Below the pieces are notes generated by a model. That model had not been told where the DNA came from. It ran no database searches and was given only the letters and a program-made list of their open reading frames with translations. Positions 35,091 to 44,208 of a stretch of 64,000 nucleotides of DNA are shown here, one piece after another. Each line of letters opens with the position of its first letter. Position 1 is the first letter of the stretch. The position numbers were made by a program, and so were the translations under genes. Source of the DNA: an uncultured Propionibacteriaceae bacterium (GTDB lineage Bacteria; Actinomycetota; Actinomycetes; Propionibacteriales; Propionibacteriaceae); NCBI GenBank assembly GCA_937965785.1, contig CALCKT010000028.1, positions 1 through 64,000 on the forward strand. Reading direction: 5' to 3'.

Positions 35091-37402
35091 GGAAACACGA
35101 CTGGCGTCTCGCCCCGCTGGCGGTTGTCACATGGGCTGGTTGTTGGTTGGGAACCTCGGGATGGCGTCCCGAACCGGGGGTGCTCATCGGGGGTGCGGGG
35201 CTTCTGGTGGTGTGTGCCCTGCTGGTGCGACGCGTCTGGGTGGGGCTCGCCGTCTGCACCCTGGTGGTGACCGTCCTCGCGTCCGGGATGCGCTCCGCGG
35301 GGCTCCACGACGGCATGCCCGCCAGATGGGCCGCGGAGGAACCGCTGGCCTCCGCGCTGGTTCGCCTGGAGGGAGAACCAACCCTGGTGAAACATTCGGG
35401 CCGCAGCCTCGCGATCGTCAGGGCCACGTTGCTGCAACTGGAGGTGAGGAAGAAGAGCCTCAGCACCTCGCAGCCGGTTCTGCTGCTGGCCGGGGACCAA
35501 CTGGCCACCGAACTGGCCGGTATCGCGCCCGGCGCGGTCCACAGGGTTCTGGGTCGGCTCGGCGCATCGGAACCTGACTCCCAGGAGGCCTTCGTCGTGC
35601 GGGTGAGCAGGATCTCCGGTCAGGTGCGGGCCCCGGATGTCTTCAACGCCTTCGTGAGCACGATCCACGCGGGGCTGCGCGAGGCGGCCTGCCACTCGCC
35701 ACCCGAACAGGCGGCTCTGGTGCCCTCCCTGGTGGTCGGGGACCGCAGCGGGATCACCAAGGAACTCACCGAGATCTTCCGCGCCACATCGCTGAGTCAC
35801 CTGCTCGCCGTCAGCGGCTCGAACCTGACACTGCTGCTGGGTGTGCTGTTGTTCCTCGTGCGGTCCCTGGGGGTTCGCGGCTGGGCGATTAGGGGCATCG
35901 CGGCCGGGGGAGTGGCGTTGTTCGTGCTGGTGTGCAGGGCCGAACCCTCCGTACTGCGGGCGGCCGCCATGGGGCTCATCGTCCTGCCAGCCGCGGGAAT
36001 CGGGCGCGGCAGGAGCAGCATCCGTAACCTGAGTATCGCGGTCCTCGTCCTGTTGCCCCTGGATCCCTGGCTGGCGCGTTCCTGGGGATTCGCGCTCTCC
36101 GCGGCGGCCTGTCTCGGCATCAGCCTGGGAGCGGAACCACTTGCCGGAATCATGGCGGGCTGGGCTCCCGCCTGGTTCGCCGAGGCCGTCGCGGTGCCCC
36201 TGGCCGCCCAGCTGGCCACGGTTCCCCTGACGACGGCGCTGTCCGGTCAGGTGTCGGTGGTCGGGGTGATCGCCAATGCCCTGGCGGGTCCCTTCGTCGG
36301 TCCCGCCACCGTGCTCGGACTGGCCGCCACCGTCCTGATCTGGGTCCCACCGGTCGCCGCAGCGGTGGCATGGGCGGCCGGTTGGGTGGTGCAACCCATC
36401 CTCTGGATCGCCCACCTCGGCGCTGCAATGCCGGGGGCCGTCCTCGAATGGCCCACCACCCCACTCGGGATACTGACCAGCGCCCTGCTGGCGGGGGCGG
36501 TCGCGGTGCTGGCCCGGGCCGGGTTCCGGCGGCGGGCGGGTTTCCTGCTGCTGGCCCTCGGGCTGCTGCTCGCGGGGTGGATCCGTCCGGTCCCGTTGGA
36601 CTGGCCGGGACGGTGGCAGGCGGTTTTCTGCGACGTCGGCCAAGGAGACGCCACGGTGCTGCGGGCAGGTGGAGCAACGGCGGTCCTGGTGGACACCGGA
36701 CCGGAACCCGGCCCCACCCTCGCCTGCCTGGAATCCCTGGGTATCGAACGCGTCCCGCTGCTGGTCCTGACCCACTTCCACGCGGATCACATCGGGGGAA
36801 CGGAGGCCGTTTTGTCCCGGTTCCATCCGGAACTGGTGCTGGTCAGCCCGCTGCGTTCCCCCGGTTTCGCGGCGGCATCCGTCGAGGCCGCGGTGGAGGC
36901 GCACGGGGCGCGCCTGCTCGTGGCGGAACCGGGGCAGCGCATGAGGGTGGGGGAGGTGGACTGGGTGACGGTCTCGGCCTGGCAGCCGGGCGGGACGTCC
37001 GTCGCCGGGGAGAACGAGAGCTCGGTTCAGAACGACTCCTCCGTCGTGGGAATCGCGGAGGTCTCGGGCATGCGGATCCTGCTGCCGGGGGATGCGGAAC
37101 CCGGCGGGCAGGAACAGGCGATCCGGAGGGCCCGGAACCTGGGTATCCCGCTGTCCGTGCACGTCCTGAAGATCCCCCACCACGGCTCCTCCCGGCAGTC
37201 CCCGGAATTCCTGGAGGCCTCGTCGGCGCAGCTGGCGGTGGCGAGTTGTGGACTGGGAAACGACTACGGGCACCCGAGCCCCAAAACCTTGAGCAGGGTG
37301 GCCGCGCTGGGCATGGCGGTGGCGCGCACCGACACGGAGGGCAGCATCGCGGTCTCCCCGGGTGATGACGGGCGACTCGGTGTGCGTCGCTGGCGTGGCT
37401 GA
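35087..37402 (+). CDS. comEC: ComEC/Rec2 DNA-uptake channel
   Basis: A 771-residue protein. N-terminal membrane helices surround a DUF4131-like region, then the competence domain has SHLLAVSGSNLTLLLG, EPSVLRAAAMGLIVLP and PLDPWLARSWGFALSAAA. The C-terminal metallo-beta-lactamase domain has FCDVGQGDATVLRAG, LTHFHADHIGGTEA, NDSSVVGIAE, LLPGDAEPGGQ and KIPHHGSSRQSPEFLE. It forms the DNA channel and may degrade the non-transported strand. The GTG start overlaps the comEA stop. With comEA this implies potential for transformation, though pilus genes are not in the window. Confidence 0.92.
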   Translation: MRKHDWRLAPLAVVTWAGCWLGTSGWRPEPGVLIGGAGLLVVCALLVRRVWVGLAVCTLVVTVLASGMRSAGLHDGMPARWAAEEPLASALVRLEGEPTLVKHSGRSLAIVRATLLQLEVRKKSLSTSQPVLLLAGDQLATELAGIAPGAVHRVLGRLGASEPDSQEAFVVRVSRISGQVRAPDVFNAFVSTIHAGLREAACHSPPEQAALVPSLVVGDRSGITKELTEIFRATSLSHLLAVSGSNLTLLLGVLLFLVRSLGVRGWAIRGIAAGGVALFVLVCRAEPSVLRAAAMGLIVLPAAGIGRGRSSIRNLSIAVLVLLPLDPWLARSWGFALSAAACLGISLGAEPLAGIMAGWAPAWFAEAVAVPLAAQLATVPLTTALSGQVSVVGVIANALAGPFVGPATVLGLAATVLIWVPPVAAAVAWAAGWVVQPILWIAHLGAAMPGAVLEWPTTPLGILTSALLAGAVAVLARAGFRRRAGFLLLALGLLLAGWIRPVPLDWPGRWQAVFCDVGQGDATVLRAGGATAVLVDTGPEPGPTLACLESLGIERVPLLVLTHFHADHIGGTEAVLSRFHPELVLVSPLRSPGFAAASVEAAVEAHGARLLVAEPGQRMRVGEVDWVTVSAWQPGGTSVAGENESSVQNDSSVVGIAEVSGMRILLPGDAEPGGQEQAIRRARNLGIPLSVHVLKIPHHGSSRQSPEFLEASSAQLAVASCGLGNDYGHPSPKTLSRVAALGMAVARTDTEGSIAVSPGDDGRLGVRRWRG

Positions 37403-37430
37403 TGTCGGGGCCAGCTGGCATGCTGGGCCC

Positions 37431-38384
37431 GTGAACAGTTTCGGACGCACCCTGCTCGTCACCGGGTCGGAATCGCTGCTGGCCGCCCGCGCCATCGACG
37501 ACAGGCGCCGGGCCGCCCTGGCGGAGCAACCCGATGCCGAGGTCAACCGGATCTGTGGGGCGGAACTGGCCGATTCCATGCTCTCGGAGGTTACGGGGGG
37601 TTCCCTGTTCTCGAACCACATCATCGCCATCATCGACGACGTCGGTTCCACCCCACCCGATGTCGTCGACACCCTGGTGGCCCTGGCGAAGAACCCCGGC
37701 GACGAGCTGTGCCTGATCCTGTCGCACGAGGGTGGGAACAAGGGCAGGGGGCTGATCGACAAGCTGAAGAAGGCCAGGATCGAGACGATCGCCGTGGCGG
37801 CCCCCAAACCCTGGGAGCTGCCTAAGTTCTGCGTGGAGGAGGCGCGGTCCCGGAAGGTGAAACTCTCCCAGGACGCGGCCGGGGCGCTCGTGGCGGCGGT
37901 CGGGAACGACCTGAGGGCGCTCACCTCGGCGGTGGCGCAGCTCGCCTCCGACGCCGACGGGGCGCCGGTGGATGAGACCATGGTGCGGAAGTACTTCGCG
38001 GGCCGGGCGGAGGTCACCTCGTTCGCGGTCGCCGACGCCGTGCTGGCCGGTGACGCGTCGCTGGCGCTGGAGCGTCTCCGCTGGGCCCTCGGCTCCGGCG
38101 TGGCCCCGGTGCTGATCACCTCCGCCATGGCCGGTGCTTTCCGCGGGATGGGCAAATACCTGGAGGCGCGGGGGAGCGGCGCCGATCTGGCCCGGCGAAT
38201 CGGGGTGCCACCGTTCAAACTGAAGGAGTACCAGCGCACATCCCGGAACTGGCAGCCAGCCGGGGTGGCCGCCGCCATCGGGATCGTCGCCCGGGCCGAC
38301 GCGGACGTCAAGGGTGCGGCCACCAACCCGGACTACGCGCTTGAACGCATGGTGCTCGGCATCCTCCGGCAGAGACGAACCTGA
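37431..38384 (+). CDS. holA: DNA polymerase III subunit delta
   Basis: A 317-residue clamp-loader subunit. Features: LLVTGSESLLAARAID at the start (HolA fold without a functional Walker A), ELCLILSHEGGNKGRGLIDK, AGALVAAVGNDLRALTSAVA, and ITSAMAGAFRGMGKYLEAR near the end. GTG 37431 is preferred. It follows comEC by 28 bp, the usual order in actinobacteria. Confidence 0.9.
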   Translation: MNSFGRTLLVTGSESLLAARAIDDRRRAALAEQPDAEVNRICGAELADSMLSEVTGGSLFSNHIIAIIDDVGSTPPDVVDTLVALAKNPGDELCLILSHEGGNKGRGLIDKLKKARIETIAVAAPKPWELPKFCVEEARSRKVKLSQDAAGALVAAVGNDLRALTSAVAQLASDADGAPVDETMVRKYFAGRAEVTSFAVADAVLAGDASLALERLRWALGSGVAPVLITSAMAGAFRGMGKYLEARGSGADLARRIGVPPFKLKEYQRTSRNWQPAGVAAAIGIVARADADVKGAATNPDYALERMVLGILRQRRT

Positions 38385-38396
38385 AACCCCGCGGGT

Positions 38397-39887
38397 TCAG
38401 CGTTTCCGGTACAGCCTCTTGGACTGGAACACCGGCTCGCACGTGACATAGGCCCCCAGACTGCGCAGGATGGCCTCGTCCACGGGGCCGAGGATCACGG
38501 TCGAGTGGACGTCGCAGCCCCGGATGTTGTGAAGTTCCGCCAGCGCGCGGCGGGCGAAGTCGCTGTGGGTGGCGCTGACGGACAGGGCGATCAGGACCTC
38601 ATCGGTGTGGAGCCGGGGATTCCGGCTGCCCAGATGTTTCGTCTTCAGCGTCTGGATGGGTTCGATGGTCTCGGTGGCCAGCAGTTTCACATCTGGATCG
38701 ATGCCGGCCAGGGCCTTCAGGGCGTCCAGGAGCATCGCGGAACAGGCTCCCAGCAGCGGTGAGGTCTTGCCCACGATGATCTGGCCGTCGGGAAGCTGGA
38801 TCGCTGCGGCCGGTCCCTTGGTGGCCTTCTGCTTCTCCAGCGCGGGAAGCACCACCGGGCGGTCCTCGCTGGAGATCTGCAGTTTGCTCATCAACAAGGC
38901 GATGCGGTCCGACTGGATCGGTTCCGACTGGTCCCGGTGCTCCGCGGTGAGGGCCTTGAAGTAGCGGCGGATCACCTCCTGCCGGGAGGCCTCCCGGCAC
39001 ACCTCGTCGTCGCTGATGCACATGCCCGCCATGTTGACCCCCATGTCGGTGGGCGACTGGTACGGGGATTCGTCGAGAAGCTGCTCGAACAGGCGTTTCA
39101 GCACGGGGAAGATCTCGATGTCGCGGTTGTAGTTGACCGTCTGTTCCCCGTAGGCCGCCAAGTGGAAGTGGTCGATCATGTTCACGTCGTCGAGGTCCGC
39201 GGTGGCGGCCTCGTAGGCGATGTTCACCGGATGGTCAAGGGGAAGATTCCAGATCGGGAAGGTCTCGAATTTCGCGTAGCCGGAGCGGATGCCCCGCTGG
39301 TGGTCGTGGTAGAGCTGCGACAGACAGGTGGCCATCTTGCCCGACCCCGGGCCGGGGGCGGTCACCACCACCAGGTCGCGTTCGGTCTCGATGTACTCGT
39401 TGTGGCCGTACCCCTCCGGGGAGACGATGCGTGTCACGTCGTGCGGGTAACCCGGGATCACGTAGTGCCGGTAGACCTTGATGCCGAGCCGCTCCAGTTT
39501 CCGTTTGAATGCCGCGGCCTGCCGGTTGTCGTTGGACCAGTGGGAGATGACCACGCTCCCCACATAGAGGCCATAGGAGCGGAAGGCGTCGATGTGGCGC
39601 AGCACATCATCCTCGTAGGAGATCCCGAGATCGGCGCGGACCTTGTGGCGGGAGAAGTCCCGGGCGTTGACCACCACCACGATCTCCACCTCGTCGGCGA
39701 GGCCGGCCAGCATCACGATCTTGTTGTCCGGGGTGAAACCCGGCAATACACGGGAGGCGTGCATGTCGTCGACGAGTTTCCCCCCGAACTCCAGGTAGAG
39801 CTTGCCCCCGAACTGCCGTCGCCGGGCCTCGATGCGTTCCCCCTGGAGAGTCAGGTATTTTTCCCTGTCGAATCCAACTTTGTGCAT
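38397..39887 (-). CDS. DUF1846-family protein
   Basis: A 496-residue conserved soluble protein. Features: MHKVGFDREKYLTLQGERI at the start, FGGKLVDDMHASRVLPGF, and a glycine-rich, nucleotide-binding-like VVVTAPGPGSGKMATCLSQL, then AGMCISDDEVCREAS. DUF1846 proteins (about 500 residues) occur in Gram-positive bacteria and have structures but no agreed function. It is inserted between holA and rpsT, interrupting the usual gene order. Start ATG 39887. Confidence 0.85.
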   Translation of the reverse strand: MHKVGFDREKYLTLQGERIEARRRQFGGKLYLEFGGKLVDDMHASRVLPGFTPDNKIVMLAGLADEVEIVVVVNARDFSRHKVRADLGISYEDDVLRHIDAFRSYGLYVGSVVISHWSNDNRQAAAFKRKLERLGIKVYRHYVIPGYPHDVTRIVSPEGYGHNEYIETERDLVVVTAPGPGSGKMATCLSQLYHDHQRGIRSGYAKFETFPIWNLPLDHPVNIAYEAATADLDDVNMIDHFHLAAYGEQTVNYNRDIEIFPVLKRLFEQLLDESPYQSPTDMGVNMAGMCISDDEVCREASRQEVIRRYFKALTAEHRDQSEPIQSDRIALLMSKLQISSEDRPVVLPALEKQKATKGPAAAIQLPDGQIIVGKTSPLLGACSAMLLDALKALAGIDPDVKLLATETIEPIQTLKTKHLGSRNPRLHTDEVLIALSVSATHSDFARRALAELHNIRGCDVHSTVILGPVDEAILRSLGAYVTCEPVFQSKRLYRKR

Positions 39888-39928
39888 TGTTCCCCGTTCG
39901 TTTGTGACTGCCGAAGCATACGCGAAAC

Positions 39929-39960
39929 AGCGCCCGGACCACCGAGTGGGTCCGGGCGCT
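39929..39960. terminator. Terminator downstream of rpsT
   Basis: AGCGCCCGGACC (39929-39940), loop ACCGAGTG, GGTCCGGGCGCT (39949-39960): a perfect 12-bp stem 24 bp after the rpsT stop, between rpsT and the DUF1846 start on the minus strand. Confidence 0.75.
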
Positions 39961-39983
39961 GGGCTGGCCCTTGCGGCCTGGGC

Positions 39984-40247
39984 TCAGTCGAGGGTGTTGA
40001 CGGTGAGGCTGATCGCCGACTTGCGGTTGGCAGCCTGGTTCGCGTGAATGACGCCCTTGGTGACGGCCTTGTCCAGGGCGCGGTTGGCGACCCGGGAGAG
40101 CTCGACAGCCTTGGCCTTGTCGCCCTCGGCGACCGCGGCGCGGAAGTTGCGCACGTGGGTGCGCAGCTCCGACTTGATGGCCTTGTTGCGCTGGCGTGCT
40201 TTCTCGTTGGTCTTGATGCGCTTCTTCTGGGACTTGATGTTTGCCAC
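39984..40247 (-). CDS. rpsT: 30S ribosomal protein S20
   Basis: An 87-residue basic protein starting VANIKSQKKRIKTNEKARQR, the S20 signature, and ending KSAISLTVNTLD. It binds 16S rRNA early in 30S assembly. GTG 40247 with GAGG nine bases upstream is the start; a weak start codon is also known for E. coli rpsT, where it takes part in autoregulation. It is divergent from lepA. Confidence 0.97.
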   Translation of the reverse strand: MANIKSQKKRIKTNEKARQRNKAIKSELRTHVRNFRAAVAEGDKAKAVELSRVANRALDKAVTKGVIHANQAANRKSAISLTVNTLD

Positions 40248-40440
40248 TTGGGCTTGCCTCACTAGTCTGGGTTACTCGGTATTCTGGGTGCGTTGTGATG
40301 ACGCGACGGTCCAGACTAGCGGAGCCCCGGGGCGGCCGCAAAATCTTGACCCCACCCGGCCCGGTCGCGTCGGGCTCGTGCCCAGGAGCCCACTCGTGAG
40401 AAGATGACTCGTCCCGCTCCCGGCCCTTGAAGGAGGATGA

Positions 40441-42264
40441 ATGCCCGCCCCCGGCAGGACCGATCCGGCGATCATCCGTAATTTCTGCATCATCGCGCAC
40501 ATCGACCACGGCAAATCGACGCTGGCCGACAGGATGCTGCAACTGACGAAGGTGGTGGACGAGCGCGCCATGCGGGCGCAGTACCTGGACCGCATGGACA
40601 TCGAACGCGAACGGGGCATCACCATCAAGTCGCAGGCGGTGCGGATGCCGTGGAGCGTCGACGGGGTCGAACACGTCCTCAACATGATCGACACCCCCGG
40701 GCACGTCGACTTCACCTACGAGGTTTCGCGTTCCCTGGCGGCCTGCGAGGGTGCCGTCCTGCTGGTGGACGCGGCCCAGGGGATCGAGGCGCAGACCCTA
40801 GCCAATCTGTACCTGGCGCTGGAGGCCGACCTTCACATCATCCCGGTGCTGAACAAGATCGACCTGCCCGGCGCGAACCCGGAAAAGTACGCCGCCGAAC
40901 TGGCCGGCATCATCGGCTGTGACGAGTCGGAGGTGCTCAAGGTCTCGGCGAAAACCGGCGTCGGTGTCGCCGAGCTGCTGGACCAGATCGTCGCCCAGAT
41001 CCCCGCTCCGGTCGGGAACCCCGAGGGGCCTGCTAGGGCCCTGATCTTCGACTCCGTCTACGACACCTACCGCGGTGTGGTCACCTACGTCCGCGTGGTC
41101 GACGGGGAACTCAGCCATCGCGAACGCATCCTCATGATGTCCACAAGGGCCGAACACGACCTTCTCGAGGTGGGGGTGATCTCCCCGGAACCGAAGAAAT
41201 CCGACGCTCTCGGTGTGGGTGAGGTGGGATATCTGATCACCGGCGTCAAGGATGTGCGGCAGTCGCGGGTGGGTGACACCATCACCGGGGCGGCGCGTTC
41301 CGCCATGCAGGACCTCGGCGGCTACCGGCACCCCAACCCGATGGTCTACGCGGGCCTGTACCCGATCGACGGTGACGACTTCAACGAGCTGCGCGAGGCC
41401 CTGGAGAAACTCCAGCTCAACGACGCTGCCCTCACCTTCGAGCCCGAGACCTCCGGTGCTCTCGGTTTCGGGTTCCGCGTCGGTTTCCTGGGGTTGCTGC
41501 ACATGGAGATCGTCCGGGAACGCCTGGAACGCGAGTTCAACCTCGATCTGATCTCCACCGCGCCGAACGTCGTCTACCGCGTCGTCATGGAGGACGGCAC
41601 CGAACACACCGTCACGAACCCGTCGGAATACCCGGCGGGGAAAATAGCGGAGGTCCACGAACCGATGGTTCGCGGAACCATCCTCACCCCGGCCGAGTAC
41701 ATCGGCACCATACTGGAGCTGTGCCAGACCCGGCGCGGTTTGCAGCAGGGACTCGACTACCTGAGCGAGGACCGGGTCGAGATCCGCTACGCCCTGCCGC
41801 TGGCCGAGATCGTCTTCGACTTCTTTGACGCGCTGAAATCCCGCACCAAGGGATATGCCTCCCTCGACTACGAACCCGAGGGCGAGCAGGTGGCCGATCT
41901 GGTGAAGGTGGACATCCTCCTCCACGGCGACCCCGTCGACGCCTTCTCCGCGATCGTTCACAAGGACAAGGCCTACTCCTACGGCCTGAAAATGGCGGGC
42001 AAACTCAAGGAACTCATTCCGCGTCAACAGTTCGAGGTGCCGATCCAGGCGGCCATCGGGTCGCGGGTCATAGCCCGGGAAACCATCCGGGCCATGCGCA
42101 AGGACGTGCTGGCGAAGTGCTACGGCGGCGACATCTCCCGCAAACGCAAGCTTCTGGAGAAACAGAAGGAGGGCAAGAAGCGGATGAAGATGGTGGGTCG
42201 CGTCGAGGTTCCGCAGGAAGCCTTCGTGGCCGCCCTGTCCACATCGGAGACCACCAAGAAGTAA
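40441..42264 (+). CDS. lepA: Elongation factor 4 (LepA)
   Basis: A 607-residue translational GTPase. G1 AHIDHGKSTLADRML, G2 region ERERGITIKSQAVRM, G3 DTPGHVDFTYEVSRSL, G4 NKIDLPGANPEKYA, and the LepA-specific C-terminal domain with GGDISRKRKLLEKQKEGKKR. It back-translocates or rescues stalled ribosomes under stress. ATG 40441 follows AAGGAGG. The usual neighbour hemW is displaced 3.3 kb downstream by inserted genes. Confidence 0.97.
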   Translation: MPAPGRTDPAIIRNFCIIAHIDHGKSTLADRMLQLTKVVDERAMRAQYLDRMDIERERGITIKSQAVRMPWSVDGVEHVLNMIDTPGHVDFTYEVSRSLAACEGAVLLVDAAQGIEAQTLANLYLALEADLHIIPVLNKIDLPGANPEKYAAELAGIIGCDESEVLKVSAKTGVGVAELLDQIVAQIPAPVGNPEGPARALIFDSVYDTYRGVVTYVRVVDGELSHRERILMMSTRAEHDLLEVGVISPEPKKSDALGVGEVGYLITGVKDVRQSRVGDTITGAARSAMQDLGGYRHPNPMVYAGLYPIDGDDFNELREALEKLQLNDAALTFEPETSGALGFGFRVGFLGLLHMEIVRERLEREFNLDLISTAPNVVYRVVMEDGTEHTVTNPSEYPAGKIAEVHEPMVRGTILTPAEYIGTILELCQTRRGLQQGLDYLSEDRVEIRYALPLAEIVFDFFDALKSRTKGYASLDYEPEGEQVADLVKVDILLHGDPVDAFSAIVHKDKAYSYGLKMAGKLKELIPRQQFEVPIQAAIGSRVIARETIRAMRKDVLAKCYGGDISRKRKLLEKQKEGKKRMKMVGRVEVPQEAFVAALSTSETTKK

Positions 42265-42276
42265 GATCCGGGGCTC

Positions 42277-42490
42277 ATGGACTACCAGGCGATCAACCGG
42301 GACAACTGGGACTCTCGCGCCGACGTTCATCTCAGCGCGAGAGGTTACGCCCTTGACAAGGTGGCAGATCTCTCGTGGATCTCCCAAGTGGTTGGCTCTG
42401 ACCGGCCCCGTCAGTGGAACTGTGCCCTACTGGGAACACACTGAACCGCTGCCGTGGCACGACGAGTATTCCTACACCGGAGGTGAGGCC
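42277..42490 (+). pseudogene. Decayed SAM-dependent methyltransferase (internal deletion)
   Basis: ATG 42277 opens a 55-codon frame, MDYQAINRDNWDSRADVHLS then GYALDKVADLSWISQVVG and DRPR, the N-terminus of a common actinobacterial methyltransferase. It stops at TGA 42442-42444. In another frame, TVPYWEHTEPLPWHDEYSYT then GGE matches the middle-to-late part of the same family. The SAM-binding core between them and the C-terminus are missing, so a deletion with frameshift has destroyed the gene. The ABC operon's stop abuts it. Confidence 0.6.
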
Positions 42491-42493
42491 GGT

Positions 42494-43318
42494 TCAGCGC
42501 AGCCCGGAAGTGGTCAGCCCCTGGACCAGGAAACGCTGCAGGAACAAGAAGACCACCAGCATCGGCAGGATCGCGATCAGCGAACCCATGAAAAGCTCCG
42601 GGTAGCGCACGTTCTGACTGGTCATGTACTGGCTGAGCGCCACCTGAACGGTGCGCGTCGCCTCGCGGCCAACCAGCGAGGGCCACAGGAAAGCGTTCCA
42701 CGACCCGATCAGCACGATCGTCCCGACCGCTGCGACGGTACCCCTGGAATTGGGCACCACGATCCGCCAGAAGGCCGTGAACGGGTTGCACCCGTCCATC
42801 AGCGCAGCGTCTTCCAGCTCGGCCGGGAAATCCAGGAAGGCCTGCCGGAACAGATAGGTGGCGAAGGCCGAGAACATGCCCGGGATCACCAGTCCCCGGA
42901 ACGAGTCGATCCAACCGAACTGTGCAGTGATGATGAACATCGGGACGAACGTGGTGGCCGCGGGCACCATTAGGGTGAACACCGTCAGCCCCAGCACCAT
43001 TCTCGACAGCCGGTGGGTGAAACGCGCCAGCCCATATCCGGCCATCAGGGAGATCACTACGGTGCCAACCGTCTGCAGGATGGTCATGATCGCCGAGTTC
43101 AACAACCCTTTCAACACACCCGTCGAGTCGGAGGACAGCATCGATTCCAGATTGGCCAGGTTGAGCTGGTCGGGCAGCCAGTTCCAGCGGGGAGCGGTGA
43201 TGTTCTGGTTCGTCGAGAAGGCGTTCCGGACGATCACGTAGAACGGCAGCAGGAAGAGCAGGGCCAGCGCCGTGGCCAATCCGTAACGCAGCGCCGTGAC
43301 GAGCCGGGAGGATCTCAT
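42494..43318 (-). CDS. Carbohydrate ABC transporter permease (MalG type)
   Basis: A 274-residue permease with six helices and the EAA loop YLFRQAFLDFPAELEDAALM then DGCNPFTAFWRIVVP. MalG-type C-terminal inner-membrane component of a sugar importer. The start ATG 43318 overlaps the stop of the previous permease gene (ATGA). It is the last gene of the three-gene operon; the ATPase is not encoded here and is probably shared (MsiK-like) or elsewhere. Confidence 0.88.
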   Translation of the reverse strand: MRSSRLVTALRYGLATALALLFLLPFYVIVRNAFSTNQNITAPRWNWLPDQLNLANLESMLSSDSTGVLKGLLNSAIMTILQTVGTVVISLMAGYGLARFTHRLSRMVLGLTVFTLMVPAATTFVPMFIITAQFGWIDSFRGLVIPGMFSAFATYLFRQAFLDFPAELEDAALMDGCNPFTAFWRIVVPNSRGTVAAVGTIVLIGSWNAFLWPSLVGREATRTVQVALSQYMTSQNVRYPELFMGSLIAILPMLVVFLFLQRFLVQGLTTSGLR

Positions 43319-44208
43319 CCGCGCTGCCTCCCCAACACCCAGTTCTGCAACAGACCGAAAACCACGATGATGCTCGCCAGGATCATCGTCCCGGCACCCC
43401 CGACCCCCAGGTCCTGCTGCCCGCCCCCCAGGGCGGTCAGGTACAGGTGCACCAGCGGTGGACGACCGTAGGGCGGGTAGGAGCCGATGGAGCCCAGCAG
43501 GTTGTAGAACTCGTCGAAGGCCTGGAAGGCCCCGATCAGCAGAAGCATGATCACCGCTGCCGAGGTGGCGCGCAGCTGAGGGAGGGTGATGTGACGCAGC
43601 ATCCGCCAGCCGTGCGCCCCGTCGAGTGCTGCCGCCTCGTAGGTTTCGGGTGGGATGCGTTGCAGGCCTGCGATGAACAGGATCATGTAGAACCCGGCCT
43701 GCAGCCACAGGCGCACCGTGACCAGGGCGATCCAGTAAAGGTTGTCGCCACCACCGAGCCAGTTCACCGCATCCCCGCCGAAGGCCCGGATCAAGGAGTT
43801 CAACAAACCGAAACGGGTTCCGGAGAAAAACCCGAACCGCCACACCAGGGCCGCAACCACGTAGGAGACCGCGGTCGGGATGAAGAAGGCGGAACGGAAG
43901 AAGGCCTGCCCCCACCTCAGCCCGTTCAGCAGCAGCGCCAACCCCAGCGAGCACACGTAGGTGAGCGGCACGATGAACACAGCGAACGCGGCGAACACCA
44001 GCAGCGAATCCCGGAACAGGGGATCACCCAGCAGCTGCGCGTAATTGTCGAAACCGACGAAACGCGTCGGGGTGAGCGTTTGGTGGGCCTCGTGGAGGGA
44101 CAGCCAGGCGCTCCAAAGGATCGGGATGTAGACGAACACCAGCAAACCCAGGGCGAACGGCCCCACGAATACCGGGAACCAGAGTTCCCGGCGCCGGATC
44201 AGATTCAC
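43315..44208 (-). CDS. Carbohydrate ABC transporter permease (MalF type)
   Basis: A 297-residue permease with six helices. Features: ELWFPVFVGPFALGLLVFVY near the start, and the EAA loop LQRIPPETYEAAALDGAHGW then RMLRHITLPQLR. It pairs with the MalG-type subunit downstream. The GTG start overlaps the stop of the binding-protein gene (GTGA). Confidence 0.88.
   Translation of the reverse strand: MNLIRRRELWFPVFVGPFALGLLVFVYIPILWSAWLSLHEAHQTLTPTRFVGFDNYAQLLGDPLFRDSLLVFAAFAVFIVPLTYVCSLGLALLLNGLRWGQAFFRSAFFIPTAVSYVVAALVWRFGFFSGTRFGLLNSLIRAFGGDAVNWLGGGDNLYWIALVTVRLWLQAGFYMILFIAGLQRIPPETYEAAALDGAHGWRMLRHITLPQLRATSAAVIMLLLIGAFQAFDEFYNLLGSIGSYPPYGRPPLVHLYLTALGGGQQDLGVGGAGTMILASIIVVFGLLQNWVLGRQRG

Noticed and set aside
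34937..38326. 1129-codon open frame on the minus strand across comEC and holA
   Set aside because: Covers two well-supported plus-strand genes; composition is Ser/Arg/Pro-rich shadow sequence.
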